From positions 1 through 17,328 of the forward strand of contig JBLHKE010000063.1 in assembly GCA_047619485.1 (NCBI GenBank): DNA of 17,328 nt. Reading direction: 5' to 3'. This document shows positions 6,324 through 15,490 of this stretch, piece after piece (within the stretch, counting starts at the first letter, position 1; every line of letters starts with the position of its first letter). Both the position numbers and the translations under genes were made by a program. Origin of the DNA: JBLHKE01 sp047619485 (lineage in GTDB: Bacteria > Verrucomicrobiota > Verrucomicrobiia > Verrucomicrobiales > DEV007). The notes beneath the pieces are model-generated. The model saw nothing but the letters and a program-made list of their open reading frames with translations. It was not told the origin of the DNA and searched no databases.

Positions 6324-8300
6324 GTGAGGATACGGCGACCTAGTCCACCCATTCTCCACATTTTGAATCCCTTACCTTTTTATGCCGCCATTTCTTTCTT
6401 CGTGATGGCGCTTCATGGCGCGCGCGGGGATGAATTGGGCGCCGGTGACTTCAACGGCAAGATCAAGCCGGTCCTGCAGGAACACTGTTTTGACTGCCAC
6501 AATGCGAAGAAGCACAAAGGCGATATTAACCTTGAGCAATTCGACAGCGACCTGTCGATGCTCAAGCAGCACAAGTTGTGGAAGCGCGTGGTCGAGGCAG
6601 TGGGGAACGGCGACATGCCCCCAGACGATGACGACTTTACGCCACAACATCGCGAGTCCGTGGTCGGTGGGGTAACGGGAGTCCTCGCGCTGCTCGACAG
6701 CGGGCATCCGTCGCTAATCGATCCGGGTTCGTCGCTAGTGAGGCGTCTGAGCCGGTCGGAGTACAGTTTCGCGATGCGCGACCTCACCGGGTTGGACATG
6801 GATTTCTCGAAAGAAGTCGGGATGCCAGAAGACTCGACCGGAAGCAACTACGCGAACGTCGCGGCGGCGCTCAACCTTCCGCCGGCGCTGTTAGAGAAAT
6901 ATTTCGCGGCTGCGGAACTCGCCCTGACACGGCTGTTTGGCGATCCAGATCTGGCCTGGGAGTCTGCGCCGGACTGGGCGCGGCGGCCAAACGAAAGACA
7001 GGTCAAAGAAGCGCGGGCGCGGTTTTTTGGGGATCTCGCCGAAGATGCGGATCGCGCCGGGGCGGCGGGCTTTGTGACCAGATTTATGCGCTTGGCTTGG
7101 CGCCGGCCGATCGAGCCGGCGGAAACCGATCGCCTGATGGCGATCTACGATACGGCTCTGGCGAAGGACGAGCCACCACGCGCGGCCTTGCGCAAGACGC
7201 TCAAGCCAGTGTTCGTCGCGCCGGATTTCATCTTCCGTGTCGAGCACGATCAGGATCCTGTGGTCGGCGCAGCGAAGGTGAGTGACGTTGAACTCGCTTC
7301 GCGCTTGTCGTTCTTTCTCTGGTCGTCAATTCCCGATGAGGAGTTGCTAGCGGCGCCGCTCTCCGAGCCGGAGGTGTTGGAGTCACAAGTGAAACGCATG
7401 CTGGCCGACGATCGCTCGAAGCGGTTGACTGACGGATTTTTCCTCCGCTGGTTGGAAGCCGACAAGGTTACCCAGGCACGGCCGAGCACGGAGTTCTTTC
7501 CGACTTTCAACGACCAGATGAAACGCACCATGCTTGCTGAGGTTGTCGCCTTTTGCGATCACTTGCGCACCGAAGACCGCCCGCTGCTCGATCTGCTCTC
7601 CAGCGATTATACCTTTGTGAATAGTGACCTCGCCAAGCTCTACGCGATCGGCGGAGTGGACGGGAAAGAACTGCTGCGTGTGGCGCTCAAGCCGGAGCAT
7701 CACCGCGGCGGAGTGCTCGGGATGGGCGCGGTGTTGGCGGCGACTTCGCACACCAACCGCACCAGCCCGACCAAGCGCGGAGACTGGGTGCTCGGCGTCA
7801 TCCTTGGCAACCCGCCTCCGCCGCCGCCACCGGACGCGGGCATGTTCAAAGACGAGGACAAAAACAAGAAGGCGCCGAAAGATTTCCGCGAAAAGCTCGC
7901 CCTGCACGCCAGCGATGCGAACTGTGCAGGTTGCCACGCAAAGATGGACCCGCTCGGCTTTGGCCTCGACAACTACAACGCGATCGGTGAGTGGCGCCCG
8001 ACTTCTGCGGAGCTGAATACAAGCGGCGTGCTCCCCGGCGGCGAGAAGATCACCGGCGCGGATGGCCTCAGGCAGATCCTCTGGGCGCGCCGCGATCAAT
8101 TCGTCCGCAACCTCGTCGGGCAAATGTTGCGCTATGCGCTGGGGCGCGAACTCAAATATTTTGACGAAGGCCAGATCACCCACATCCAGGCCGCTGTAGC
8201 CAAGGACGGCACCAAGTTTTCAGCCATTGTTCTCGCGATCGCGCAAAGTTATCCTTTCCAATACCGGCGCAACGCCGAACTCACGACGACCAAACCATGA
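6324..8300 (+). CDS. Secreted planctomycete-type cytochrome c, short form (DUF1587/1595/1592/1588/1585)
   Basis: The 658-residue protein has a signal peptide (MRIRR n-region, hydrophobic core 16-30). A planctomycete-type cytochrome domain follows with CFDCH at 55-59 and a GDMPP segment supplying a likely Met ligand at M98. DUF1587 starts with RRLSRSEYSFAMRDLTG (140-156), DUF1595 lies at about 248-306, DUF1592 at about 320-442, DUF1588 at about 458-560 and DUF1585 at about 585-650. DUF1588 contains a second CAGCH at 534-538 before MDPLGFGLDN and a proline run at 497-503. It goes almost directly from DUF1587 to DUF1595, without the beta-rich insert of the copy at 13022. The start is uncertain: GTG 6324 gives the best n-region, TTG 6363 is possible, and ATG 6405 would remove the signal peptide. 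Its stop overlaps the DUF1552 start by 4 bases, implying coupled translation. The family function is unknown; electron transfer in the envelope is the usual assumption. Confidence 0.92.
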   Translation: MRIRRPSPPILHILNPLPFYAAISFFVMALHGARGDELGAGDFNGKIKPVLQEHCFDCHNAKKHKGDINLEQFDSDLSMLKQHKLWKRVVEAVGNGDMPPDDDDFTPQHRESVVGGVTGVLALLDSGHPSLIDPGSSLVRRLSRSEYSFAMRDLTGLDMDFSKEVGMPEDSTGSNYANVAAALNLPPALLEKYFAAAELALTRLFGDPDLAWESAPDWARRPNERQVKEARARFFGDLAEDADRAGAAGFVTRFMRLAWRRPIEPAETDRLMAIYDTALAKDEPPRAALRKTLKPVFVAPDFIFRVEHDQDPVVGAAKVSDVELASRLSFFLWSSIPDEELLAAPLSEPEVLESQVKRMLADDRSKRLTDGFFLRWLEADKVTQARPSTEFFPTFNDQMKRTMLAEVVAFCDHLRTEDRPLLDLLSSDYTFVNSDLAKLYAIGGVDGKELLRVALKPEHHRGGVLGMGAVLAATSHTNRTSPTKRGDWVLGVILGNPPPPPPPDAGMFKDEDKNKKAPKDFREKLALHASDANCAGCHAKMDPLGFGLDNYNAIGEWRPTSAELNTSGVLPGGEKITGADGLRQILWARRDQFVRNLVGQMLRYALGRELKYFDEGQITHIQAAVAKDGTKFSAIVLAIAQSYPFQYRRNAELTTTKP

Positions 8301-9727
8301 AATCATCCCTTCCAAGGCGCCAGTTTCTCCGCAACGCGGGCGCGCTAGTCGCACTGCCATTTCTCGAGTCGCTAGGGCGCGTTTCCGCATTCGCCGCCAC
8401 ACCTGCCGTGCGTCCGCCGATGCGATTGGGCATTTTCACCGTCACTGGCGGAACCGTATTGGAATCATGGAAGTGCGCGCAGGACGGGCCGCTTGGCGCG
8501 CTGCCTTCGATTTTGCGTCCACTGGATTTTTGCAAAGACGACCTGCTGCTGTTGAACGGCCTCGCGCAGGACGGCGCGAGCGAGAACGTCAACGGGCACG
8601 AGCATTGTGCGTTCACCCACCTCACCGGAGCAGAGCGCGTGAAGCGCGAAGGCGGCCGACCGCATGCGTCGATTTCGCTCGACCAGGCGGTCGCCAACGC
8701 CATCGGGCAAGACACGCTGCTGCCGTCGCTCGAACTCGGTCTCGCCAGTCACGAGACTGTCTATTCTTTCCGCGATGACGGCACTTCGGTTCCCTACGAG
8801 GCCGATCCGCAGCTTGTCTTCGACCGCATGTTTCGAGGTCGCCAACCCATCGTGCCAAACTGGTCCCGCCGCGCGAGCTCGAACACCAAGCCTGAGGCCG
8901 CAAGCCGCGACACCTACGAGCAGAGCGTCATCGATCTCGTGCGCGAGAACACCCGGGCGCTCAACCGCAAGCTCGGTCGCGCCGATCAGCAGAAGCTCGG
9001 TGAGTATCTCGAGTCGGTTCGCAGCGTGGAGGTGCGCATGCAAACGCTGCAAGCCCGGCTCAAAGAAGAAGCGCTCGACGCCGCGCAACCCGGGCCGGGA
9101 AAACTCGTCGATCCGGGCATCGCGGACTTTTCGTTCGGCCAAATGCGCAATGCGATCGGCCGCGACCCGGAGAAACACGCCCAATACATCAGCCTCATGG
9201 CGGACATGATGATCCTCGCTCTACAAACCGACTCCACCCGCGTCGTCACCTTCGCCGCGGGCAGCGACGAGGCCAGTTTTCCGGGCGTTGTCACCGTCGG
9301 CTACGAGCGCCATTGCCACACGCTCGAGCACCAGGGCAACGCCGGCAATGTCGCCGACGCCGATCCGATTTCGCGCGAGGCGTGTCGTCAGATCCACGCT
9401 TGGTACACGACCCTGTTTGCCGAAATGGTGCGCAAGATGAAGGCCATCGACGAGGGCGGCTCGACGCTGCTCGACAACACGATGCTGCTCTACACCAGCT
9501 ACATGGCCGACGGTGGCCACGGCCGCCGCGACTACCCCGTGCTGCTCGTCGGCAACGCCCAGGGCACGCTCAAGACCGGACGACAGCTCAGTTTCCAAAA
9601 ACAGACACCGGTCGCGAACCTCTACGTCGAGATGCTCGACCGCATGGGGGCGCAGGTCGATGAATTCGGCAACAGCAACACAGCGAAGGGCGCTGCTTAC
9701 GGCGGGCGCTTGCCCGGACTCGTCTGA
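8297..9727 (+). CDS. Tat-exported DUF1552 (HxxSHH family) protein, degenerate signature motif
   Basis: This 476-residue protein opens with a twin-arginine signal (LPRRQFLRNAG, R7-R8; Ala-rich end near residue 34), implying export after folding and possibly with a bound cofactor. The body matches DUF1552: MRLGIFTVTGGT after the signal, the ISLDQAVANAIG and FPGVVTVGY segments, and the C-terminal LLDNTMLLYTSYMADGGHG / YPVLLVGNAQG region. The family signature HxxSHH is at 341-346 but reads HTLEHQ, with H339 just upstream. The intact motif is present in the paralogue at 15503. The gene overlaps the preceding cytochrome by ATGA at 8297-8300 and the following propeller gene by one base, so the three are very probably co-translated. 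DUF1552 proteins almost always accompany these cytochromes; their reaction is unknown. The fold is thought to relate to the alkaline phosphatase/sulfatase group. Confidence 0.92.
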   Translation: MKSSLPRRQFLRNAGALVALPFLESLGRVSAFAATPAVRPPMRLGIFTVTGGTVLESWKCAQDGPLGALPSILRPLDFCKDDLLLLNGLAQDGASENVNGHEHCAFTHLTGAERVKREGGRPHASISLDQAVANAIGQDTLLPSLELGLASHETVYSFRDDGTSVPYEADPQLVFDRMFRGRQPIVPNWSRRASSNTKPEAASRDTYEQSVIDLVRENTRALNRKLGRADQQKLGEYLESVRSVEVRMQTLQARLKEEALDAAQPGPGKLVDPGIADFSFGQMRNAIGRDPEKHAQYISLMADMMILALQTDSTRVVTFAAGSDEASFPGVVTVGYERHCHTLEHQGNAGNVADADPISREACRQIHAWYTTLFAEMVRKMKAIDEGGSTLLDNTMLLYTSYMADGGHGRRDYPVLLVGNAQGTLKTGRQLSFQKQTPVANLYVEMLDRMGAQVDEFGNSNTAKGAAYGGRLPGLV

Positions 9728-10596
9728 TGGCCGGATTGTTCGCAGCAGTTGGGCAGGACGGCCTGCGCCTCGTCTCCGAAGACGGTGCCAAGTGGCAGAA
9801 AGCGCAAACCGGAAAAGAGGGCGAAACCTACCGCGCTGTTACGTTCGGCAACCAGCGCTTTGTCACCGTCGGTAGCTACGGCGGCAACAACATCATCGCG
9901 AGCAGCGCCGATGGCGAGACTTGGGAGACGGGGACAAAAGAGGCGAAGTACGTGAAGTACATCCGTGGCCTCGGCTTCGACGGCAAGCGCTTTATCGGTT
10001 TTGGCGGCGACCCCGGTTCGGTCGGAAGTTCAAAGCCATTCTACCTCACCTCGACCGACGGCGAGACCTGGGGCGACTTTGTTTCCATCCCCGGAAAGAA
10101 CATGCTGCGGCGGCTTGCCTTTGGCGAAGGCCTCGTGGTTGGGGTCGGCGACCGCGGCCGGCGGGCGGTTTCCTCCGACCAGCTCAAGACCTGGCAGGAC
10201 GCCCCCGATACCAAGGCGATCGACACGCTGGCGGACATCGCGTTCGGCGGGGGGAAGTTCGTTGGAGTCGGACTCCACGGATTGCGCATGAGCAGCAAAG
10301 ACGGCATCGGCTGGAGCATGGCACAGCGCGGCGAGGAAGGTGAACACCTCAACACCGTCATCTGGACCGGTGAGAAATTCGCAGCCATCGGGTTTGGCGC
10401 GACCTACTTCTCGGCCGACGGTGACAGCTGGACGCGCGAGCCAAACCGCAACGCGCCCCTAACTGCCGCCTTTGGGCGAGGGATCTACGTTGGCACACAG
10501 TGGAAAGGCCGCCTGCTCATGTCAACGGACGCCATCAGCTGGAAAGAGGTCCACAGGGCCGAACAACATGTCGAAGCTGTCTGCTTCGGGGGCTAA
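9727..10596 (+). CDS. Seven-bladed beta-propeller (YCF48/BNR-like repeats), no signal peptide
   Basis: The 289-residue protein is made of seven repeats of about 43 residues, each ending in an S-x-D-G-x-x-W type turn: 17-23, 60-66, 109-115, 149-156, 190-196, 229-235 and 266-272. Each turn is preceded by a strand like FVTVG, FVGVG or FAAIG. The protein starts inside one repeat (LFAAVGQDG) and ends with the missing first strand (VEAVCFGG), the usual ring closure of a propeller, so it is probably full length. No signal peptide is visible, although its two partners are exported. It starts at the ATG overlapping the DUF1552 stop by one base (TGATG). YCF48-like propellers act as assembly factors or binding platforms; a role in maturing the cytochrome/DUF1552 pair is a guess. 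The repeat order also fits WD40- or sialidase-like annotation. Confidence 0.85.
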   Translation: MAGLFAAVGQDGLRLVSEDGAKWQKAQTGKEGETYRAVTFGNQRFVTVGSYGGNNIIASSADGETWETGTKEAKYVKYIRGLGFDGKRFIGFGGDPGSVGSSKPFYLTSTDGETWGDFVSIPGKNMLRRLAFGEGLVVGVGDRGRRAVSSDQLKTWQDAPDTKAIDTLADIAFGGGKFVGVGLHGLRMSSKDGIGWSMAQRGEEGEHLNTVIWTGEKFAAIGFGATYFSADGDSWTREPNRNAPLTAAFGRGIYVGTQWKGRLLMSTDAISWKEVHRAEQHVEAVCFGG

Positions 10597-10675
10597 ATCG
10601 CATCGCTGTCCGAATTGACCGCTCGAGCTCGGAGCCATACGCTCGACCAAGCGGCGCGCCTGTCAGCACACGATT

Positions 10676-12967
10676 ATGAACCGACAAATCCTCCACCTTA
10701 TCTGTTCGAGTGTTATTGCGACCTCGCTCGTGAACATCTCCAATGCCGCGCCTCCAAATTCGGCTTCCCCCGGGCTGGTTCGGCAGATCAAAGTTTTGCC
10801 GGATCAGGCGCCGGACTGCACTTCGTTGAAGACGATCGTCGATTCGGTCACTCGCGATTGCCCGAACAACGACGCGAAGGCGATCGCGATCTACAATTTC
10901 ATGCGCTTGAGCCATTACCATCGAGCCTATCCCAATGAGCCGGGCGGCGTGCCGGCGCTGAAGGAAATCAATTCCTATGGCTGGAGTTTGTGCGGCGGCT
11001 TGCATGCGGTGCAGTCCTCGCTGTGGCGCGAATTGGGTTGGGACTGGCGATTCGTCGGCTGGGATGGCCACACGACGGTGGAGGCAAAGTATGATGACCG
11101 TTGGCATTACCTCGATGTATTCCTAAAATTCTACGCCTGGATGCCGGACGGCAGCGGCGGTCGCACGATTGCGGGTCAAGATCAGCTCACCGGCGATCTG
11201 CAGGGACTCATACAAGATGCTTTTGTTTTCGATCCAGGACACCGCGTCGTCTACATGAAGAACAACGCGTTCCGTTTGAACGGCGACAAGGCCAACTGGC
11301 GCGCGCCTGAGTTTCTCTGCTGCGGCGATGCGCTGTCGGGGGTGATCAGTGGACTGAAAACCCATCGTGTCAGCGGTCGTTCGGAGGGCTGGGCAGGCAT
11401 CAAACACGCCAACGATGGTTACTCTGCGCAGGTCAATCTTGCGTCTGGTTTCAGCCTTGAGAATACTTGGGATCCGATCCCCGACGCCTGGTTCTGGCTC
11501 GGCCAGAAAGCCTCCCCCGCGCACACTTGTGGTGGCCACAAAGATACTCGTAACAGTCCCGGATACGGACTCGTGCTGGAGCCCTACGTGAACAGCAAGC
11601 CGGCGCGCTCGTATGCAAATGGGATCCTGACATTCGCACCGGATTTTTCTACTGCGGCGGGCATTGAGGCGTTTGCTCGAGTGGACAACGTCAAGCACGC
11701 CAACAACGCGCTCGTCCCCGCTGAAGCTGGCAAGCCCGGCATCGTCGTCTTCAATTTGGCGTCGCCGTACCTCCTCACGCGGGCGAGCGGCGAAGCTACT
11801 GGCGCCGAAAAAATAGAAGTGTCGGTGGATGGCGGCAAGACATTTAAGCTGGCAAGGCTGGAGGGATTCACAGAGTTGGTGAAAGGTCAGACGGCCGCTC
11901 TGATCAAGGTGACTTTCACGCAGCCACTCAAAGCCCTCAAGATTCGGGCGATCGTTCAGAACAACCCGGGCGCCTTGCCGTATCTCTCTCCGGGAAAGAA
12001 CGTCGTCACGGTTTCGGTGGCCGATGGCGCAGCGCTGGGAGACAACCAGCTGGTGGTGACCTACGGCTATCGCTTGGGATCACGCAGCAAGTCGTTCGAT
12101 CAGCTTTGTGACGAAGGAAAAGAGATCGCCAAGCAGCACAATGCCCGCTGGTCGGATCGGATCACCTGCGTGCGGAAAGTTTTTTCCGCCAAAGATCTCC
12201 CGGCCACCTTTGAAATCGCCTGTCCAACACCGAAGGGTCAGCATCCCGTTTATCCGCGCATGATGTTCGTGCGCCGCGAGGTGATTGCACCGGGCTCGGC
12301 TCCGATGCCGCTGCCAGACGGCGCCGTCGCCGCAACCGTCGGGGGAGGGGAGGAACTTCTGAGCTTGCCCAATCCGTTCTTGGTCGGCAGCGAAGCACTG
12401 CCTGTCTTCAAGGTCCGCCCGGTCCGCACGATCAAGATTCCAATGCGCTACGAGCAATACATGGACGAAAACGGCAAGGTCAGTAAGCAGGGCACGCTTC
12501 GATGGCCGAAGAACGAGGGCGAAAACGGCAAGGTCATCGCATCGGCGCTTGGGATCTCCGGAGAATTAGAAAAACTGAAAGGTCTCCATGCTCGAAGCCT
12601 CGCGGCAGCGCGCCTGGTCGTGCCGGTCTCCGCTGGTCATGACAAGACTGCAAGCAAGCTGGGAGTCGTGTTTCTGAAACAAGCCATCGCATCGGGCAAA
12701 GCCGCCGATGTGAGGGGTTTGGGAGACGTGAGCGCAACTGCGATCATCCCGAAGCAAGCGGATGGCACACCGAAATATCAACCAGCCAAACGGATCGCCA
12801 TCGATGTAGCCCGCCCGATCAAAGCCATCGCCTCCAGTGATCTTGAGTTCCACGGCCTTGCGCTTCGCATGGTTCCCGACCGTGGGATCGACAATGGCTG
12901 GACGGTGCGCTGCGACATCGCGCCGAAGGAAGAGATACTCCTCGAGATTGACGTCTACGACGATTGA
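10676..12967 (+). CDS. Secreted transglutaminase-like cysteine protein
   Basis: This 763-residue protein has a Sec signal peptide (MNRQILHLICSSVIATSLVN, cleavage near SNA-A). The transglutaminase-like core lies at about 65-155 with the full catalytic triad in order: C106 (YGWSLCGGLH), H132 (WDGHTTVEAKYDDRWHYLD) and D147. The Cys-His-Asp order and the GWDWRFVGW spacing match bacterial transglutaminase/protease folds. The remaining 600 residues are mostly beta-rich, including VSVDGGKTFKLARLEG at about 384-399, and I do not recognise a family there; they may bind a glycan or protein. It could cleave, cross-link or amidate envelope polypeptides, but the substrate is unknown. It lies 79 bases after the propeller gene and 54 bases before the next cytochrome, all co-directional. 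No Shine-Dalgarno sequence is present. Confidence 0.85.
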   Translation: MNRQILHLICSSVIATSLVNISNAAPPNSASPGLVRQIKVLPDQAPDCTSLKTIVDSVTRDCPNNDAKAIAIYNFMRLSHYHRAYPNEPGGVPALKEINSYGWSLCGGLHAVQSSLWRELGWDWRFVGWDGHTTVEAKYDDRWHYLDVFLKFYAWMPDGSGGRTIAGQDQLTGDLQGLIQDAFVFDPGHRVVYMKNNAFRLNGDKANWRAPEFLCCGDALSGVISGLKTHRVSGRSEGWAGIKHANDGYSAQVNLASGFSLENTWDPIPDAWFWLGQKASPAHTCGGHKDTRNSPGYGLVLEPYVNSKPARSYANGILTFAPDFSTAAGIEAFARVDNVKHANNALVPAEAGKPGIVVFNLASPYLLTRASGEATGAEKIEVSVDGGKTFKLARLEGFTELVKGQTAALIKVTFTQPLKALKIRAIVQNNPGALPYLSPGKNVVTVSVADGAALGDNQLVVTYGYRLGSRSKSFDQLCDEGKEIAKQHNARWSDRITCVRKVFSAKDLPATFEIACPTPKGQHPVYPRMMFVRREVIAPGSAPMPLPDGAVAATVGGGEELLSLPNPFLVGSEALPVFKVRPVRTIKIPMRYEQYMDENGKVSKQGTLRWPKNEGENGKVIASALGISGELEKLKGLHARSLAAARLVVPVSAGHDKTASKLGVVFLKQAIASGKAADVRGLGDVSATAIIPKQADGTPKYQPAKRIAIDVARPIKAIASSDLEFHGLALRMVPDRGIDNGWTVRCDIAPKEEILLEIDVYDD

Positions 12968-13021
12968 CGCGCCACGATTCTCCGCTTTTGCTGAAGCAGC
13001 CGCGCTCACCGAATCATCGAT

Positions 13022-15460
13022 ATGAAGAAAACGATCCCAACAAGTGGGTTGATTTTATGCTGGGTGATTTCGCTCACGCTAGATCTCGCCGCCGCGCCAG
13101 AATGGGTGCAACAGGCGGATGCTTTTGTGCAAAAGCACTGTTCGGAGTGCCATGATGCGGAGACCAAGAAGGGCGGATTTGATCTCAGTTCCCTCCAGCC
13201 GGACCTTACGGACGCGCGGGCATTTGCGCGTTGGATACAAGTCCACGATCAAGTTGCGAGCGGGGAGATGCCGCCGAAGAAACACACTCCTCCTCCAGCC
13301 GCGGACCGCGGCGACTTCGTCGATACCTTACGCGAGGAACTGCATCGGATCTCGCTGGCACAGCAGCGAATCGACGGTCGCGTCGTCTTGCGCCGCCTCA
13401 ACCTAAGCGAATACGAAACGAGTTTGCGCGACCTGCTGGGCAAGCAGGTGACGATCAGAGACCTGTTTCCGCCGGACACGACGGCGGCTGGATTCGATAA
13501 ACTGAGCACCGCGCTTGACGTGTCATCCGTTCACCTGCTGCGGTATCAGGAGGCGGCGGAGAAAGCATTGGCAACGGTCATCCCGCGCAAGGAGCCGGAG
13601 CAGATCAAGAAGCGGTTGACCGGGCGGGAGGTCGTCGCGAAGTCGAAGCACGCCGACTTGAACAAATCGCTGCGTATCGAGGGCGAAACCCTGTTCATCT
13701 ACGCGAGACCCTACGGTCACATCACCCTAGGAACCGCCACCGTTCCCCAGCCAGGGCGCTACGTTGTGCGTGCATCGCTGCAAGCGGTAGGCACGGCAGG
13801 CCGACCGTTGCCAGTCAGATTTTCCGCCGGCAAGGAGTGGGGGCGTGACAAGGACAGCGTGCTGGAGGTGCGCGACGCGCCGGCGGACAAGCCAGCGGTG
13901 ATCGAGCTTGAATGCGAATTGGGACGGAAGGATCTGGTGGATGTAATCGGCTGGTCATTGCCCACGCAACGGCGGTTTAAGGATGGAAAGTTGGCGGAGG
14001 GAAAACCGCTTGAGCACTACGTGGGGGCGGGCTTGGCGTTGCAGTGGCTGGAGATCGAAGGGCCGTTGGATACATTCCCTCCTGCGGGCTACGCCAATCT
14101 TTTCGACGAACTGCCCTTGCTCGGAAGGTACAAGGGAGCACAGTTCGAGGTCCAGTCCTCGGACCCGCAGGCGGACGCGAGACGCCTGTTACAATCGTTT
14201 CTTCCCAAGGCGTTTCGGCGCCCGGTGGCTCAAGATTTGCAGGACTACTATTTGAAAATCGCGCTCGATGCGCTCGATGCGAAACAATCGTTCGAGGACT
14301 CCATGTTGCTCGCCTACCGCGCGATTCTGTGTTCGCCAAATTTCCTCTTTCTCTCTGAGCCGCTCGGCACGCGCACTGGGCAACCGGCCGCGCTCGACGA
14401 CTACGCCGTCGCAGCACGGCTCTCGTATTTCCTCTGGTCGACAGTGCCGGACGATGAATTGATGGAGCTGGCGGCGGAAGGGAAACTGCACGAGCCCGCC
14501 GTGCTGAGCGCACAGGTGGAGCGCCTGCTGGCTGATCCGCGGGCGCGTCGCTTCACCGACAATTTTGCGGGGCAGTGGCTCGATTTGCGCAAGATCAACG
14601 AGACGGTTCCAAGCCCACAACTCTATGGCGAGTTTGACGATTTCTTGTTCTGGTCGATGCCGCAGGAAACAAACCGGTACTTCGACGACGTGCTCGCCAA
14701 GGATCGGCCGCTGGTCGAATTCACGCATTCGGACTGGACCTATCTCAACGAGAGGCTGGCAAAACACTACGGCGTTCCCGGCGTGCACGGTGGCGAGATG
14801 CGATTGGTGAAGCTCCCGCCAGACTCCCACCGCGGTGGCGTCCTCACCCACGCTAGCATTCTGAAAATCACCGCCGACGGCACCAAGACATCGCCGATTT
14901 TGCGGGGCAAGTGGGTGCTCGATAAGATCGTCGGGCGCCCTCCGGCTCCGCCCCCGCCAAACATCCCCGCCGTCGAGCCCGACATCCGCGGCGCGACCAC
15001 CATCCGCCAGCAGCTCGACATGCATCGCAATATCGAGTCCTGCGCCGCGTGCCACCGCCACATCGACCCGCCGGGTTTCGCGCTCGAGGCCTTCGACGTC
15101 ATCGGCGGCTGGCGCGACTTCTACCGGGGCACGATCCACAAGCGCGACGCCGTGGTCGAGCTCGCCAACTACCCGGACCGCACGATTATCCGCGGGCTCG
15201 ATGTCGAGATGGGCGGCGAAACCGCCGGTGGTCACGCGTTCCAAAACATCGACGATTACAAACAGATCCTACTCGCCGACAGGGACCAACTCGCCCGCAA
15301 TCTCGCCGAGAAACTACTGGTGTATGCCACCGGTGCCGAAATCCAGTTCGCCGATCGCGAAGTGGTCGAACAGCTGGTCGCGCAAAGCCGAGGGCAGAAC
15401 TACGGCTTCCGCTCGCTGCTACACGCGGTGGTGCAGAGTCGGGTGTTCTTGAGCAAATAA
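13022..15460 (+). CDS. Secreted planctomycete-type cytochrome c, long form with beta-rich insert
   Basis: The 812-residue protein starts with a Sec signal (MKKTIPTSG, cleavage near LAA-A). The cytochrome domain has CSECH at 40-44 and GEMPP at 81-85 (M83 the likely ligand). DUF1587 is at about 122-185 (RRLNLSEYETSLRDLLG). A beta-rich region at about 205-352 follows, with ITLGTATVPQPGRYVVRASL and LALQWLEIEGPLD, as expected of a carbohydrate-binding or jelly-roll-like module. DUF1595 is at about 385-448, DUF1592 at 458-585, DUF1588 at 602-700 with CAACH at 674-678 then IDPPGFALEAFD, and DUF1585 at about 725-808. The proline stretch PPAPPPPNIPA (640-650) is usual for DUF1588. It is followed immediately by the second DUF1552 gene. 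The extra domain suggests that this copy contacts a polymer, which is inference. Confidence 0.93.
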   Translation: MKKTIPTSGLILCWVISLTLDLAAAPEWVQQADAFVQKHCSECHDAETKKGGFDLSSLQPDLTDARAFARWIQVHDQVASGEMPPKKHTPPPAADRGDFVDTLREELHRISLAQQRIDGRVVLRRLNLSEYETSLRDLLGKQVTIRDLFPPDTTAAGFDKLSTALDVSSVHLLRYQEAAEKALATVIPRKEPEQIKKRLTGREVVAKSKHADLNKSLRIEGETLFIYARPYGHITLGTATVPQPGRYVVRASLQAVGTAGRPLPVRFSAGKEWGRDKDSVLEVRDAPADKPAVIELECELGRKDLVDVIGWSLPTQRRFKDGKLAEGKPLEHYVGAGLALQWLEIEGPLDTFPPAGYANLFDELPLLGRYKGAQFEVQSSDPQADARRLLQSFLPKAFRRPVAQDLQDYYLKIALDALDAKQSFEDSMLLAYRAILCSPNFLFLSEPLGTRTGQPAALDDYAVAARLSYFLWSTVPDDELMELAAEGKLHEPAVLSAQVERLLADPRARRFTDNFAGQWLDLRKINETVPSPQLYGEFDDFLFWSMPQETNRYFDDVLAKDRPLVEFTHSDWTYLNERLAKHYGVPGVHGGEMRLVKLPPDSHRGGVLTHASILKITADGTKTSPILRGKWVLDKIVGRPPAPPPPNIPAVEPDIRGATTIRQQLDMHRNIESCAACHRHIDPPGFALEAFDVIGGWRDFYRGTIHKRDAVVELANYPDRTIIRGLDVEMGGETAGGHAFQNIDDYKQILLADRDQLARNLAEKLLVYATGAEIQFADREVVEQLVAQSRGQNYGFRSLLHAVVQSRVFLSK

Positions 15461-15490
15461 ATGAGCGGGCAAATTTTTGGAAATAACGAT

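Noticed and set aside
7383..8183. Minus-strand open frame (266 codons) opposite the short cytochrome
   Set aside because: Antisense shadow of DUF1592/DUF1588 coding sequence with no recognisable domain.
9727..9790. Suspicion that the seven-bladed propeller is N-terminally truncated and has lost a signal peptide
   Set aside because: The C-terminal strand VEAVCFGG completes the first repeat, the normal ring closure, so the chain appears full length.
14189..15244. Long minus-strand open frame (351 codons) opposite the long cytochrome
   Set aside because: It is the antisense shadow of a confidently assigned gene in high-GC DNA; the His/Arg/Val/Ala-rich composition and lack of any motif mark it as non-coding.
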